A stretch of 41,978 nt of DNA from NCBI GenBank assembly GCA_046719575.1, contig JBDNCP010000022.1:1-41978 (forward strand). The letters are read 5' to 3'. The notes beneath the pieces are model-generated. The model searched no databases and was not told where the DNA came from. It was given only the letters and a program-made list of their open reading frames with translations. A program made the position numbers and the translations under genes. Shown piece by piece: positions 15,655 through 24,930 of the stretch (positions within the stretch are counted from its first letter, which is position 1; each line of letters starts with the position of its first letter). Source of the DNA: Thermoleptolyngbya sp046719575 (GTDB taxonomy: Bacteria > Cyanobacteriota > Cyanobacteriia > Elainellales > Elainellaceae).

Positions 15655-16440
15655 CTAAGTCTTTAGAAACTTCAATCGCTGTTGAACAATTTGCTTGGCA
15701 ACTCGGTAGAAAAAGAGGGGATTGCCAACAATATATCGTCTCCACAGCCGACCCGGCTCTACAAGCAACCTAGATAGCCACTCAAGTCCTCGATCGGTCA
15801 TCCACTTCGGCCCACGATACACGGTACCTGTATAGAAATCCAGGCAAGCCCCCAAGGGAAGAAACACTCGCGCATCGATTTGATCAAAGTTTTCGATAAT
15901 CCATTTTTCTTGCAGTGGCATTCCAAAGCCAATGTATAAAACATCCGGCTGAAAGCGATTGATATCTTCAATGATTGCTTCGTTTTCTTGTCCAGTTTTC
16001 TTAAAGTGCCCATGATGTCCTGCGACTCGCAAATTGGGGGCGATCGCCTTCATCTGCTCCATCGCTTTATCCACTACACCCGGCTTTCCTGCTAGCAAAT
16101 AGAGAGAAAGGTTGTGCTGTTCACAAAGCAAAACCAAATTCTCAATATAGTCTGGGCACGTCATACGATGACTACTCTTAACAGAATAGCCCAACATTTT
16201 TGCACCTAGAAGGACCCCAAACCCATCACAAAAAACCAGATCTGAGTGATTAATGAAATCACGATACCAGGGGAGATCATAGGCAAAATTCATGCCGCGA
16301 GTGTTAACATTACCGATGACTGTTTTCCGGTCTTGCTTTGCGTATTCGACAATAGAGTTTAGAAGATCACAAACTGTGATCTTGTGAAACTTAGTGCCAA
16401 GGATATGAATTTCCTCGAATAGAGTCTTGCTAACAACCAT
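15655..16440 (-). CDS. WecG/TagA/CpsF-family glycosyltransferase (GT26)
   Basis: This protein of about 261 residues has the family marks NVNTRGMNFAYDLPW, then FCDGFGVLLGAKMLG, then PDVLYIGFGMPLQEKWI and the C-terminal WMTDRGLEWLSRLLVEPGRLWRRY. Enzymes of this family add an N-acetylmannosamine-type sugar to an undecaprenyl-linked primer, usually the second sugar of a repeat unit, at the inner membrane. The ATG at 16440 starts 5 bp after the stop of the upstream GT4 gene, with GGTGA just before it, so the two are tightly coupled. A TTG at 16452 is possible but would overlap. Confidence 0.92.
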   Translation of the reverse strand: MVVSKTLFEEIHILGTKFHKITVCDLLNSIVEYAKQDRKTVIGNVNTRGMNFAYDLPWYRDFINHSDLVFCDGFGVLLGAKMLGYSVKSSHRMTCPDYIENLVLLCEQHNLSLYLLAGKPGVVDKAMEQMKAIAPNLRVAGHHGHFKKTGQENEAIIEDINRFQPDVLYIGFGMPLQEKWIIENFDQIDARVFLPLGACLDFYTGTVYRGPKWMTDRGLEWLSRLLVEPGRLWRRYIVGNPLFFYRVAKQIVQQRLKFLKT

Positions 16441-16445
16441 AGTGA

Positions 16446-17531
16446 TCACCAATTTATTTCAGTACGCTTTGTTGCAGTAGATAGATAAATATCAGTCAGC
16501 GATTTCCAATAGCGATCTGCACCAAATGGAAGTACACTCTCGCGGGCAGCGCGTCCTAGATCAGATCGGATGGCTTCATTCTCAAGCAGTAACCGAATTG
16601 CACTCGCAATTTGGTAGGTATCTCCGGGTTCTACTAAAATCCCGTTCTCTTTGTGCTGGATGAGTCCAGGGATGCCGCCTACCGGAGTAGTAATAACGGC
16701 TAGCCCCCAACTCATCGCTTCCAACAGAGCCACCGGTAACCCTTCGTTATAGGAAGGTAAAATAAAAACGCTGGCCTCTTTCGAGAGTGCTTCACGTTCC
16801 TGGGGGCTAATCCAATCTTTGATAGTCACAACGCTATTCAATCCTAGTTCTGAAACAAGGTCGCGCAGTTGAGCGACTTCACCATCGCCGGCCATCACTA
16901 GCTGCAATCGTGCGCGATCGCACTCAGGCAGATGAAGTAGCGATTGCACTAAATCAAATGCCCCTTTCCTCTGACCGATTCGACCAAAGAAGACAAATAG
17001 AACCTTACTATCGTGATTGCCGATTCGCTGGGGAACTTGATGAGGAATTCTAACTGCATTAGGCAGCACAGATACGTTTTGCTCATTCAGCTTCAGAGCT
17101 TCCACATAAAACCCTTTCCAGTTTTCGGATAGCACAATAAAGCGATCGCATTTGCGATAAACCCAGCTCAAAGCAGCTCTTAAAAAAGCAGGTAGCTGGC
17201 TGTAAAACTCATGAAACTCTGAGCCATGAGTATGCATTATAACGGGCTTGCCAAACAGTTTAGAGATGAGCGTAGTAATAGCTTGACGAAATGCACTACC
17301 TCTTTCAGAAACATGAATATGAACTAAGTCAATCTTCCCAAAAAGTAGCTTGCTCGATAAGTCTAAAAGCGCCTTGAAAAATGCTTTAAGCTTCTCTAAT
17401 GAGGAACCATCGACCAGAGTTGCAATATGCTCAATCTCTATAGTTGAATTAGCCTGCTCTAGAATTAATTGCTGAACTGAAACAATGCCTCCTTTCCTAG
17501 AAAGTCCTTCCCCTATCATTAGAACCTTCAT
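16446..17531 (-). CDS. GT4 glycosyltransferase
   Basis: This GT-B enzyme of about 361 residues has an N-terminal glycine-rich turn (GEGLSRKGGIVSVQQL) and HIHVSERGSAFRQA. The C-terminal donor domain contains FFGRIGQRKGAFDL and the retaining EX7E-type motif in LPSYNEGLPVALLEAMSWG. It would transfer a nucleotide-activated sugar to a lipid-linked oligosaccharide on the cytoplasmic face. Donor and acceptor are unknown. The ATG at 17531 has GGAG 9 nt upstream; a GTG at 17555 is the alternative. It lies in the middle of the exopolysaccharide operon between the polymerase and the WecG-type gene. Confidence 0.92.
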   Translation of the reverse strand: MKVLMIGEGLSRKGGIVSVQQLILEQANSTIEIEHIATLVDGSSLEKLKAFFKALLDLSSKLLFGKIDLVHIHVSERGSAFRQAITTLISKLFGKPVIMHTHGSEFHEFYSQLPAFLRAALSWVYRKCDRFIVLSENWKGFYVEALKLNEQNVSVLPNAVRIPHQVPQRIGNHDSKVLFVFFGRIGQRKGAFDLVQSLLHLPECDRARLQLVMAGDGEVAQLRDLVSELGLNSVVTIKDWISPQEREALSKEASVFILPSYNEGLPVALLEAMSWGLAVITTPVGGIPGLIQHKENGILVEPGDTYQIASAIRLLLENEAIRSDLGRAARESVLPFGADRYWKSLTDIYLSTATKRTEINW

Positions 17532-17567
17532 ATCATAACTCTCCAATAATCCCACTAAGATATCTCG

Positions 17568-18863
17568 CTACTCGACAAAAGGTGTAAGCACTCCTGTAGA
17601 AGCCTCAACAGGCTCCTCAGCTTGTCGCGCTCGCAGCCTGTAGGACTGCAAGGAAACATTAAGCGAAACAAAAAGAACCCAATTTAAGCTGTTGTTGACC
17701 ATCAGCGATGATTCTGTGGAGTTGATTAGGCATGTAAAAATTAAATATATAACTGACCATAAGTATAGAGATGGCTCTGCATGTCTAGATAGCTGAAAAC
17801 TCCGAATAAACATCTGCAATAAGCAGACTATAAAAATCGCAGTACCCACAAATCCAAGCTGAATCCAAAGATCGATAAATCCATTGTGGGCATTAGGTGC
17901 AAGCCAGCCATAGTCCTTCCAGACGGCTGCGCCAGGGCTGTTCCAGTCTCCCCAAAATCCGCTATATCCATAGCCTAAAATCGGTCGCTGCAAACCTTGA
18001 CGAATGACAATAGGCCAAATATCTGCCCGCCCAGTGAGAGTAAGATCCTTACCTACAGAACCAACTACTAGTTCCAACAGATCCACCAAAAAGAGGGAGG
18101 TGAAACAGCCAACTGCGCCGAGGATACAAACTACCGGAATCATAATCTGTTCTGGCCATAGTGCAACCTTAATAACTATAAAAATCAGGATCAGGGTAAC
18201 AAAGTTGATTAACGAGGAACTAGAAGCAGACATGACAATCATGAATGCAGAAATAGCAAGTCCTAGCATTGGTACCCAAGAGTTTCTGCTCTTCGTAGAG
18301 GAAAGAGATAGAAATATCAGAGAGCTTAAGACCATCGATTGCCCAAAGGGATTCTTATGAATAAAGATGCCTCGCCATGCACCAGCATGAGTGCCGCTCA
18401 TGATGCCGTATTTAGGAAGAGCAACTACAAAAACAAGACTTAGAAATAGAATGGTGCCAAACGTAATAGCTAGGATATTGAGCTGCTCCTTTGGGCTAAA
18501 TCGAGTTCCAAAATAGATTCCAAATAGTGTAGTGCCCAGAAGCGCGATCGCCCTCGTCTGTGTGAGGTTGGGTTGAGCAGACCATAGAATTGAACACATC
18601 ACAAGCCCAAGAATGAGCAAAATGAATGGGTTTCTGAATAAACGCTGCACAACATGCTTCCATCGCCGCAGGATGAGAAGAAAAGAAATGCCATAGTTCA
18701 CAAGGAGCAACTGCCGGATCAGAGCAAAATCGACATCTCTCAAAGAACCTTCATTACCCTCACTGAAGCCTCCCGACAGGAAAAGCGCGAGAATACCGCC
18801 AGCATAAAGAATGAGGTAAGCTATAACAAATGCAAGTTCAAGGAATCGCCATAGCCCCTTCAC
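17568..18863 (-). CDS. O-antigen ligase/polymerase family membrane protein (Wzy/WaaL type)
   Basis: This 431-residue protein has about ten to twelve membrane segments and two marks of the Wzy_C/O-antigen ligase family: GIFIHKNPFGQSMVLSSL, and NAHNGFIDLWIQLG in a large outer loop. It would polymerise lipid-linked repeat units, or ligate the polymer to an acceptor, on the periplasmic side of the inner membrane. Given the Wzx and Wzc partners in the same operon, polymerisation is more likely. The gene is clearly AT-richer than the flanking chromosome, which is usual for such genes. Confidence 0.9.
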   Translation of the reverse strand: MKGLWRFLELAFVIAYLILYAGGILALFLSGGFSEGNEGSLRDVDFALIRQLLLVNYGISFLLILRRWKHVVQRLFRNPFILLILGLVMCSILWSAQPNLTQTRAIALLGTTLFGIYFGTRFSPKEQLNILAITFGTILFLSLVFVVALPKYGIMSGTHAGAWRGIFIHKNPFGQSMVLSSLIFLSLSSTKSRNSWVPMLGLAISAFMIVMSASSSSLINFVTLILIFIVIKVALWPEQIMIPVVCILGAVGCFTSLFLVDLLELVVGSVGKDLTLTGRADIWPIVIRQGLQRPILGYGYSGFWGDWNSPGAAVWKDYGWLAPNAHNGFIDLWIQLGFVGTAIFIVCLLQMFIRSFQLSRHAEPSLYLWSVIYLIFTCLINSTESSLMVNNSLNWVLFVSLNVSLQSYRLRARQAEEPVEASTGVLTPFVE

Positions 18864-18940
18864 AGCAGTTACTCCTTCAAAGATATCTAAGTCAAAGTAA
18901 GAAAGACTAGTCTACAAACACAATGCGCTAGTATAGTTGG

Positions 18941-20389
18941 CTAACTGGAGCCTCGATTAGCAACCTTGGACAAGACGTATCGTGGACCCCCCAGTGCATA
19001 GACACCGAGCAGTCCGACGATGATAAGGTAAGTCAGAGTAGATACAGTAAGTACGGTCGCAAAACCTAGACTTAGCCTCTGAAGCCCTAAAAAGATAGGA
19101 AGCATTAGGGCACAAGTCAAGACTGGATAGGAAAACACCTCTAGAAAATTAATAGAGAATAAACGACGAATTGCAAACAGAAATTGCAGAAATGTCGAAG
19201 CACTAACTAACAGGGCGACTGAGACTGCGCCAGCAAGTTGATACCTTGGAACTAAAAAAAATCCAAACAAGGCTTTTATAGCCATTGTTATGGAACCCTC
19301 ACGCATATTAATTCTCTCTAATCCGTTTGCCATCAAAACAAACCCAAAGGGTCGATTGAAGGATGCCAGGACTCTTGAGAAAGAATAAGCAGTTAGAATT
19401 ATGGCTGCATCTCGGAATCGTTCATCACCGTAGACAAACTGCAATAAATCTCCGCCAAAGAAGAAGAACCCAACACAGGTTGGCAGCGCAATTGACAGAA
19501 GAATTCCGATCATGCTCTGAGCGATTTTACGCTGCTTATCTACTCCCTCTTGAACAGACTTGACCATGCCCGGATAGGCTGCCTGCATCAGGCTATCCGT
19601 CATGATGACAAAAGGCTGCATTAGCTGAATAATGCCGCCATACAGCCCGACTAAAAGCTCACTCCCTGCTAAGGATAGAATTAGAAATTCAAGCTTTGCA
19701 TTAACAATCCCCAAGCTGTCAATGGCAAAGAAACTAGCAGCAGATTTAAAGTTTTCAACCATGAAGCTTGGGTCAAGCTTCCACTCTAGCTGCATCTCCC
19801 GCGTTAGCAGAACCCATTGAATCAGAAAAATCAGCGTTTCTGAGATGACAAACAGCAAAGCGATTGTGTTCACTCCGTAGCCTTGCTGCATCGCTGCAAG
19901 CATCGCCAGGATTCGGGAGATATAAACGGGTACGTTAGCAGTCGCGATCAAATGCATTCTTTCCTGCGACTGAAAGAATGCCTCAGTCATGTTAGAAAGT
20001 GAGAAAGGAATAACGGCCGCACCGATGATGTAACAGGTAAGCCTTGTCGCAGGCTCGTATGGAAGGACTGTTACGACCACAAGCAAGCTGGCATAACCCA
20101 AAATGCTGATGATCAGCTGAAGAACCGTGCAGTTTATCAAATAGAAGGATTCATCTCTAGTGGATTCTGCTCCTTGAGCAATCATCCGGATCATCAGATT
20201 TTTCAGTCCATGCGACGCTATCCCGACAAAAATGTAGTAGAAGCTGAAGGCGAGCAGATACCGTCCTAATTCGTCAGCACCCAAAAATCGCGAAATAGAT
20301 GCAGACAGCACAAAGGTCGCAACACTTTGTACGACTCGATTTATGAGCATTGAGGCCGAGTTGCCAAGTAGCTTACGTTTATGACTCAT
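18941..20389 (-). CDS. Oligosaccharide flippase (Wzx/PST family)
   Basis: This 482-residue protein has about 12-14 hydrophobic helices spread evenly. It opens KRKLLGNSASMLINRVVQSV and continues SISRFLGADELGRYLLAFSF, a typical start of the polysaccharide transport (PST/MATE-like) family. It would flip undecaprenyl-linked repeat units across the inner membrane for the polymerase encoded just downstream. The stop-to-start distances of 76-77 bp on both sides fit one operon. Confidence 0.92.
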   Translation of the reverse strand: MSHKRKLLGNSASMLINRVVQSVATFVLSASISRFLGADELGRYLLAFSFYYIFVGIASHGLKNLMIRMIAQGAESTRDESFYLINCTVLQLIISILGYASLLVVVTVLPYEPATRLTCYIIGAAVIPFSLSNMTEAFFQSQERMHLIATANVPVYISRILAMLAAMQQGYGVNTIALLFVISETLIFLIQWVLLTREMQLEWKLDPSFMVENFKSAASFFAIDSLGIVNAKLEFLILSLAGSELLVGLYGGIIQLMQPFVIMTDSLMQAAYPGMVKSVQEGVDKQRKIAQSMIGILLSIALPTCVGFFFFGGDLLQFVYGDERFRDAAIILTAYSFSRVLASFNRPFGFVLMANGLERINMREGSITMAIKALFGFFLVPRYQLAGAVSVALLVSASTFLQFLFAIRRLFSINFLEVFSYPVLTCALMLPIFLGLQRLSLGFATVLTVSTLTYLIIVGLLGVYALGGPRYVLSKVANRGSS

Positions 20390-20465
20390 GTTTGTGCCAC
20401 TTACATCTAGTAGATGTTTGCAGTCTGATTCTGTATTCTGTGTTGAGAGGCTCTAAAACAATTTT

Positions 20466-21578
20466 CTATGCCAAATTGACAGGCTGCTTTATGGGGTCGA
20501 TCATGCTGCTTCGATTTGGGCGATCGCCCTCTTTCATCTCCTTCATACAGTTGGCAATCGTGTTCGCATAGACTTCTAGTGAATGGCGTTCCATCACGAT
20601 TTGGTAAGCTCGTTCAGCCCGCCTGTTGGCTTCATCTGGATTATTGAGTAAGTAGGATATTGCTTGTCGCATCCCTGCAACATCACCAGGCTGAACTGTA
20701 AGAATTGCATCTGGATCGAGATAGGAAGACAAGCCTTTTGTAGCAGTTGCAATGATAGGTCGCTTACAAGCCATCGCTTCGACTAGTGAGGTGGAGCCAG
20801 CATGATAGTCGCTTTCAAATACACTCATCACGAAAATATCTGCATCTCGATAAAGTTGAACTAGCTCCCTCATCTCGTAGTATTGAAATTCCATATTCGC
20901 TGGAACTACGTCTGGGAAAGACTTCTTCAGGCGCTTTGCAAACCGAGAAGCATCACACACCTTGACATCCAAATCCATATCCTGAGTTGCGGCAGCAACT
21001 AGGCGATAATCTCGATTCTCTAGACCTGCGCTGGCAATGATGGGCCGCTTTTTATCTGGAGAAGGGAGTCCTGGCGTGAAGAAATTCGTATCAACAAACT
21101 GCGGCAGGTGCAGAACTCTAGATTTCGGAAGATTAAGGTCTCTGCAAACCAAATCTCGCTGGAATTTGGAACCCACCACAAAAACATCCGTAGACTGAGC
21201 AATCCTCAGACACTTGGCAGTGAACCGATTTCTTGGGCGATCGAAGTTCTGAAACAACGAAATGACCTTAGGACGATCCTTCTTGCTAACACAGTAAGCA
21301 GAGAAGGGGATTGATGAATTTTCTGCATTGCAAAAAACAACATCATCAGAAGTGAGTTGGTTAACAAGATGCCTAGCTAAAGCCCAGTTTTCTGGCTGCC
21401 CTGTGAACAGTTTTGACCTCACTGTGTCCGCGATGGTTGCTTCTGCATTCGGCAGGTGTATGCGAGCATTCAGGTTTTCCTGAAGCAGTGTAATGTAGTT
21501 TCGTGGACGCGTGCCGAGCTTTATCTCTTCGTTGGTTTTTGCCCAGCGAGTTCCACTCAGTACAATATGATATGTCAT
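20466..21578 (-). CDS. GT4 glycosyltransferase
   Basis: This GT-B enzyme of about 370 residues has PIIASAGLENRDYRLVAAA at the start of the donor domain and the acidic motif region FESDYHAGSTSLVEAMACKRPI. The ATG at 21578 (MTYHIVLSGTRWAK) has AGGAG 11 nt upstream. A longer frame from 21653 starts in a different sequence context and is not favoured. It would add one sugar of the exopolysaccharide repeat unit; donor and linkage are unknown. It lies between the Wzc-like kinase and the flippase genes on the same strand. The hexamer-rich tail (EMKEGDRPNRSS) is encoded over a HIP1 site. Confidence 0.9.
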   Translation of the reverse strand: MTYHIVLSGTRWAKTNEEIKLGTRPRNYITLLQENLNARIHLPNAEATIADTVRSKLFTGQPENWALARHLVNQLTSDDVVFCNAENSSIPFSAYCVSKKDRPKVISLFQNFDRPRNRFTAKCLRIAQSTDVFVVGSKFQRDLVCRDLNLPKSRVLHLPQFVDTNFFTPGLPSPDKKRPIIASAGLENRDYRLVAAATQDMDLDVKVCDASRFAKRLKKSFPDVVPANMEFQYYEMRELVQLYRDADIFVMSVFESDYHAGSTSLVEAMACKRPIIATATKGLSSYLDPDAILTVQPGDVAGMRQAISYLLNNPDEANRRAERAYQIVMERHSLEVYANTIANCMKEMKEGDRPNRSSMIDPIKQPVNLA

Positions 21579-21707
21579 TGCTTCAGTCACTCCTGATGTT
21601 AAAACCTTGTGGCAAGCAGCTATATCACTATCTGACGGAATCTGAAAGAGCATCTATTCTCATGGAGTCAGGCAAGGAGAGCTAGGTAAGATAGATGCTC
21701 TTTTAGC

Positions 21708-23942
21708 TTACTGAGACTTTTCAGAGGAAGATCCAACACCAGCGGCAAACTGAGTGGCTCCAGTTAGAGAGGCGGAAGAGCTATTGAAGTGGTACTGGCT
21801 GCCTGCATAGTAGAAGTAGCTATCAGGCTCGTTGCGAACATCGACGCAATTCAGCACCATACCTAGAACCTGTTGGCCAGACTGCTTTAGAAACTCCCTT
21901 GCTGCAAGCGCACGAGATGAATCCACCACCCCTGGGCGAACAACGAGAACCATTCCGTCAGTCATCTTTCCGAGGACTGCTGCATCGGCGATGCCTGCCA
22001 GAGGAGGCGTGTCGAAGAGAACGAAATCGTACTCTTTGAGGAAATCGTCAACCAGGGCGGCCATCCGTTTGGAGTCTAGCAGCGCGACTGGGTTAGGAGG
22101 CACAACACCGCTGGGCAAGACATATAAGTTCGGCATGACTTCCTGAATCACCGACTCGCTGGAAACTTGATCAATCAGGAGATTACTCAAGCCCGGAGCG
22201 TTGACCAAGTTCCAGGTATGGTGCTGCGCGGGTCGGCGTAGGTCAGCATCGACCAAAAGTACCTTTCGACCTAACTGAGCCAGCGTTGCTGCCAGATTAG
22301 CAGCAACTTCGGACTTGCCTTCTTGAGCGACAGAGCTAGTGATAACGAAGGAGCGCACAGCTTTGTCGGAACTCAAGAACTTGAGATTGGCTTGCAGCAT
22401 TTGGTAAGACGCAGCAATAGGAGACTGGGGCATATCCTGAACCACAACGCGGGGTGCAGGGTGATCTAGGGCACCCAAAGCAGAACCAGATTTTCCTTTG
22501 GTAAAGACAGGAATCACACCTAGGAGGGTATAGCCAAGCGCTTCTCTTGCCTCCTTGACAGTCTTGATGGAGCGATCAAACAGGTCGATGCCAAAGGCCG
22601 TCGCAGTGCCCAAGAGTATTCCTGAGAGCGCACCGGCAGCCAGGAAAAGCTTCTTTTTGGAGGGAAGTGGCTCGTCAGGCACCGTAGCGGATGACACAAC
22701 GCGGACGTTGCCGACATTCTGGTTTTCTGCGACTTGGGTTTCTTGGAGTCTGACCAACAGGGCTTCGTAGGTTGTTTGAGCTGCGTTGAGGCGGCGCTCT
22801 AGCTCGCGCTGCTGCTGCTCTAGGCGAGGCAGCGATCCTGCCCGTTGCCGATAAGCATTGCTGGCTTGTGCCAGAGTTTCTAGGCGCAGCACAATCCCTT
22901 GGCGCTGCACTTCTAGTCTGACCAGTTCACCAATCAGGTCTTGCTGGAGTGCCCCTGCTTGGAGATCATTTCGGATGTTGTTCCAATCGGAGCGAGCAAC
23001 GCTGACGGCCCGACTTCTTAGCAGATCTTCTAGGGACTGAACCCGGCGCTGGAGGTTGGCGATCGCCGGATGGTCTTCAGTATAGCGAGTCCGTTCGACG
23101 GCCAATTCCTGCTGGGCTGCCTGCAACTGAGTCAATGCTTCCTGAACGCCAGGGGATTGGCTCAAAGCGGCAATCACTGTGGCTCGGCGGGGATCAGCAC
23201 CGATTCGACCCTGCAACTGAGCAAGACGAGCAGACGTGTCCGATAGTTCGGCCCGTGCCTGAGTGACCTGATCCTCTAGCTTGGAAATAATATTGACGGC
23301 TTCCTGCGCCTCGCTTTCTAGCAAAACCACACCATTCTCTTCCTTGAAGCGCCGCAGATCAGAGTCTGCTGCCCTCACAGCGGCTTCAGTTTTGGGTAGC
23401 TCCTTGGCGATGAATTCTCGGGCAGCCGCAGCCTCAGCGCGATTCACCAGAACGTTATTTTTGGTGTAGACCTCAACCAAGCGGTTGATCACGGCTGCGG
23501 CTTCTTCAGGATCGTCTGAAGTATAGGTCACCCGCAACAGATCGGTCGCTGGAATTGAGCGAGCAGTCAGTTTGCTAGTCAGGTCTTTGACCAACATTGG
23601 GTTGCCATTTTCGTCTCGAAGGTCAAGCGATTGAATAACTTCAGAAACAATTGGAGCAGATTGGACGATTTGTGCCTGGCTATCGACCGGGTTACTCTGC
23701 TGAGTCAGTCTTTCAAGCTCTCCCAGCCCTTCACCTACCCCAGTCAGCCTTGAGGACGCGCTCGACCGGACTTGCAGCAGCGTCTCGGCCTCGTAGGAAG
23801 GTTTCTGGCGTAGGGCGATCGCCACAGACAGCGCAGTAAGCGTCAAGAACACCGAGGTCGCTGGCAGCCAGCGCCGCTTCATCACGTTCCAATACTTCTG
23901 AAAATCTATTTCTTCGTAATAGTCTTGGGAAGCTAGAGACAT
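21708..23942 (-). CDS. Polysaccharide co-polymerase and tyrosine autokinase (Wzc-like BY-kinase)
   Basis: This 744-residue protein has a Wzz domain with a first membrane helix (about 30-48) and a long periplasmic coiled coil (about 130-410). Before the second membrane helix (about 430-450) there is a Pro-containing segment. A cytoplasmic BY-kinase domain follows, with Walker A SSVAQEGKSEVAANLA, Walker A' VLLVDADLRRP and Walker B FVLFDTPPLAG. The tail holds a tyrosine cluster (SYFYYAGSQYHF), the usual autophosphorylation site. It controls chain length and export with Wzy. It is the first gene of the operon. AAGG lies about 10 nt before the ATG. The tyrosine phosphatase at 862-1347 is a possible antagonist. 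Confidence 0.95.
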   Translation of the reverse strand: MSLASQDYYEEIDFQKYWNVMKRRWLPATSVFLTLTALSVAIALRQKPSYEAETLLQVRSSASSRLTGVGEGLGELERLTQQSNPVDSQAQIVQSAPIVSEVIQSLDLRDENGNPMLVKDLTSKLTARSIPATDLLRVTYTSDDPEEAAAVINRLVEVYTKNNVLVNRAEAAAAREFIAKELPKTEAAVRAADSDLRRFKEENGVVLLESEAQEAVNIISKLEDQVTQARAELSDTSARLAQLQGRIGADPRRATVIAALSQSPGVQEALTQLQAAQQELAVERTRYTEDHPAIANLQRRVQSLEDLLRSRAVSVARSDWNNIRNDLQAGALQQDLIGELVRLEVQRQGIVLRLETLAQASNAYRQRAGSLPRLEQQQRELERRLNAAQTTYEALLVRLQETQVAENQNVGNVRVVSSATVPDEPLPSKKKLFLAAGALSGILLGTATAFGIDLFDRSIKTVKEAREALGYTLLGVIPVFTKGKSGSALGALDHPAPRVVVQDMPQSPIAASYQMLQANLKFLSSDKAVRSFVITSSVAQEGKSEVAANLAATLAQLGRKVLLVDADLRRPAQHHTWNLVNAPGLSNLLIDQVSSESVIQEVMPNLYVLPSGVVPPNPVALLDSKRMAALVDDFLKEYDFVLFDTPPLAGIADAAVLGKMTDGMVLVVRPGVVDSSRALAAREFLKQSGQQVLGMVLNCVDVRNEPDSYFYYAGSQYHFNSSSASLTGATQFAAGVGSSSEKSQ

Positions 23943-24081
23943 AAAAAAGTACCTTCTACAAAGACCGAAGTTCTGACTGGAAACCGTTCCATCTCTGAAT
24001 ACTCACTGAGCGCAAAGTTACCTACTGTCAGAGAGCATCTATTCCTCAAAAACCAGACATTAGCGTGTGAAACCTAACCCC

Positions 24082-24318
24082 TCAAACCTGCTGAAGTCTA
24101 TTCAAAGCCCGTCTGTAGATGCGTAGAGGAAGGATGTTTGAAATATTGGGAATCATCCGCACCCGTCCTTCAATCACTTTTCCTAGAGAAAAGAAGAACT
24201 GTCTCCGGCGCTCTATTCTCAGAGCAAAAAAACGGAGTGAGAGGGCCTTGGGACACAACCTATATGTTTCAAACACCTTCTTAGGAGCCTGATCTAAACC
24301 AAACCTCATCCAAGCCAT
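24082..24318 (-). CDS. Small hypothetical protein, doubtful
   Basis: A 78-codon frame starts with ATG and encodes a very basic, aromatic-rich peptide (FALRIERRRQFFFSLGK, then NILPLRIYRRALNRLQQV). I recognise no family. It lies on the same strand as the exopolysaccharide operon, 139 bp upstream of the kinase gene. A GAGAG about 8 nt before the ATG is a weak ribosome site. It could be a short leader gene, a decayed end of an older gene or chance. Confidence 0.3.
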   Translation of the reverse strand: MAWMRFGLDQAPKKVFETYRLCPKALSLRFFALRIERRRQFFFSLGKVIEGRVRMIPNISNILPLRIYRRALNRLQQV

Positions 24319-24677
24319 CCGGAAACTCTCACGTCACCTCTGAATATCCTCATAATTCATTGGCTTGTGGCAATTACGCTAGTGAAAATATCTATCTTTA
24401 TGGCACCTTAACAGTGCTTCCGTAGTTTTCTGAACTTCCAATAAAGCTCCAGTGAAGGTGGAGAAAAAATAACTTGTGTCTTACGTCGAATTACAGAATC
24501 ATCCAATCGGATATCCAGCCTAGATTCAATTCTTTAAACGCAATCTCTTTAAATAAATCTGATCTATCTTTAAGTTTGCTTTATTTCTCTTCCCACATTA
24601 ATTTTGAAAGGGTCATGAGAGTCGCACCCCAAGGCAGTTCACTGCTCACAACCTGCTAATCTCACGAATCTCACCAA

Positions 24678-24758
24678 TAGACTTCTTGCGTGAATGGTGG
24701 CGCGGCGGCACCACGACACCATTCACGCCCTCAAAACAGCATTCATGCAAGAGGTTTA
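24678..24758 (-). mobile_element. 81-bp palindromic MITE-like element, copy 2
   Basis: Reverse-complemented, this matches 11355-11435 over the whole 81 bp with about seven substitutions. Its stem is 24690-24705 with 24711-24726. At stem position 7 the pair is G24696-C24720, whereas copy 1 has C11393-G11417, a compensatory change. Two other stem positions have one-sided changes. It directly abuts a fragment of the long dispersed repeat. Confidence 0.85.
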
Positions 24759-24781
24759 ATGTTTTGTCAGTCAACGAGGTT
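24758..24781 (+). repeat. Fragment of the long dispersed repeat
   Basis: AATGTTTTGTCAGTCAACGA followed by GG matches the end module of the dispersed repeat copies at 20-100, 30723-30868 and 41794-41940. Only this module is present here. Confidence 0.7.
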
Positions 24782-24930
24782 GCAGGAGTTTTGTCCGTCC
24801 ATCAGCTCACAAGCCACGCCACGACGAGAGTTTTTCTGCCCAAATATTTTTACAAGCTGTATTCTTACGAGCTGCGCGGTGGGCTGCTTGCAAAATTGCG
24901 TCGGGTTTGTTTGAGAACGAAGCTGTGGAG

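Larger units (their letters stand above)
23943..24930. other. Region between the exopolysaccharide operon and gcvP
   Basis: This 1-kb stretch must contain the operon promoter on its left side. It holds one doubtful small reading frame (24082-24318, minus), the second 81-bp palindromic element (24678-24758) and a fragment of the long dispersed repeat next to it. No transcript terminator for gcvP with a clear stem and T-run was seen. The left part is AT-rich, like the operon. Confidence 0.6.

Noticed and set aside
365..17651. A 17-bp word AGCCTGTAGGACTGCAA occurs at 365-381 and again at 17635-17651.
   Set aside because: The second copy is inside the polymerase coding frame and nothing around either copy matches further, so it may be chance.
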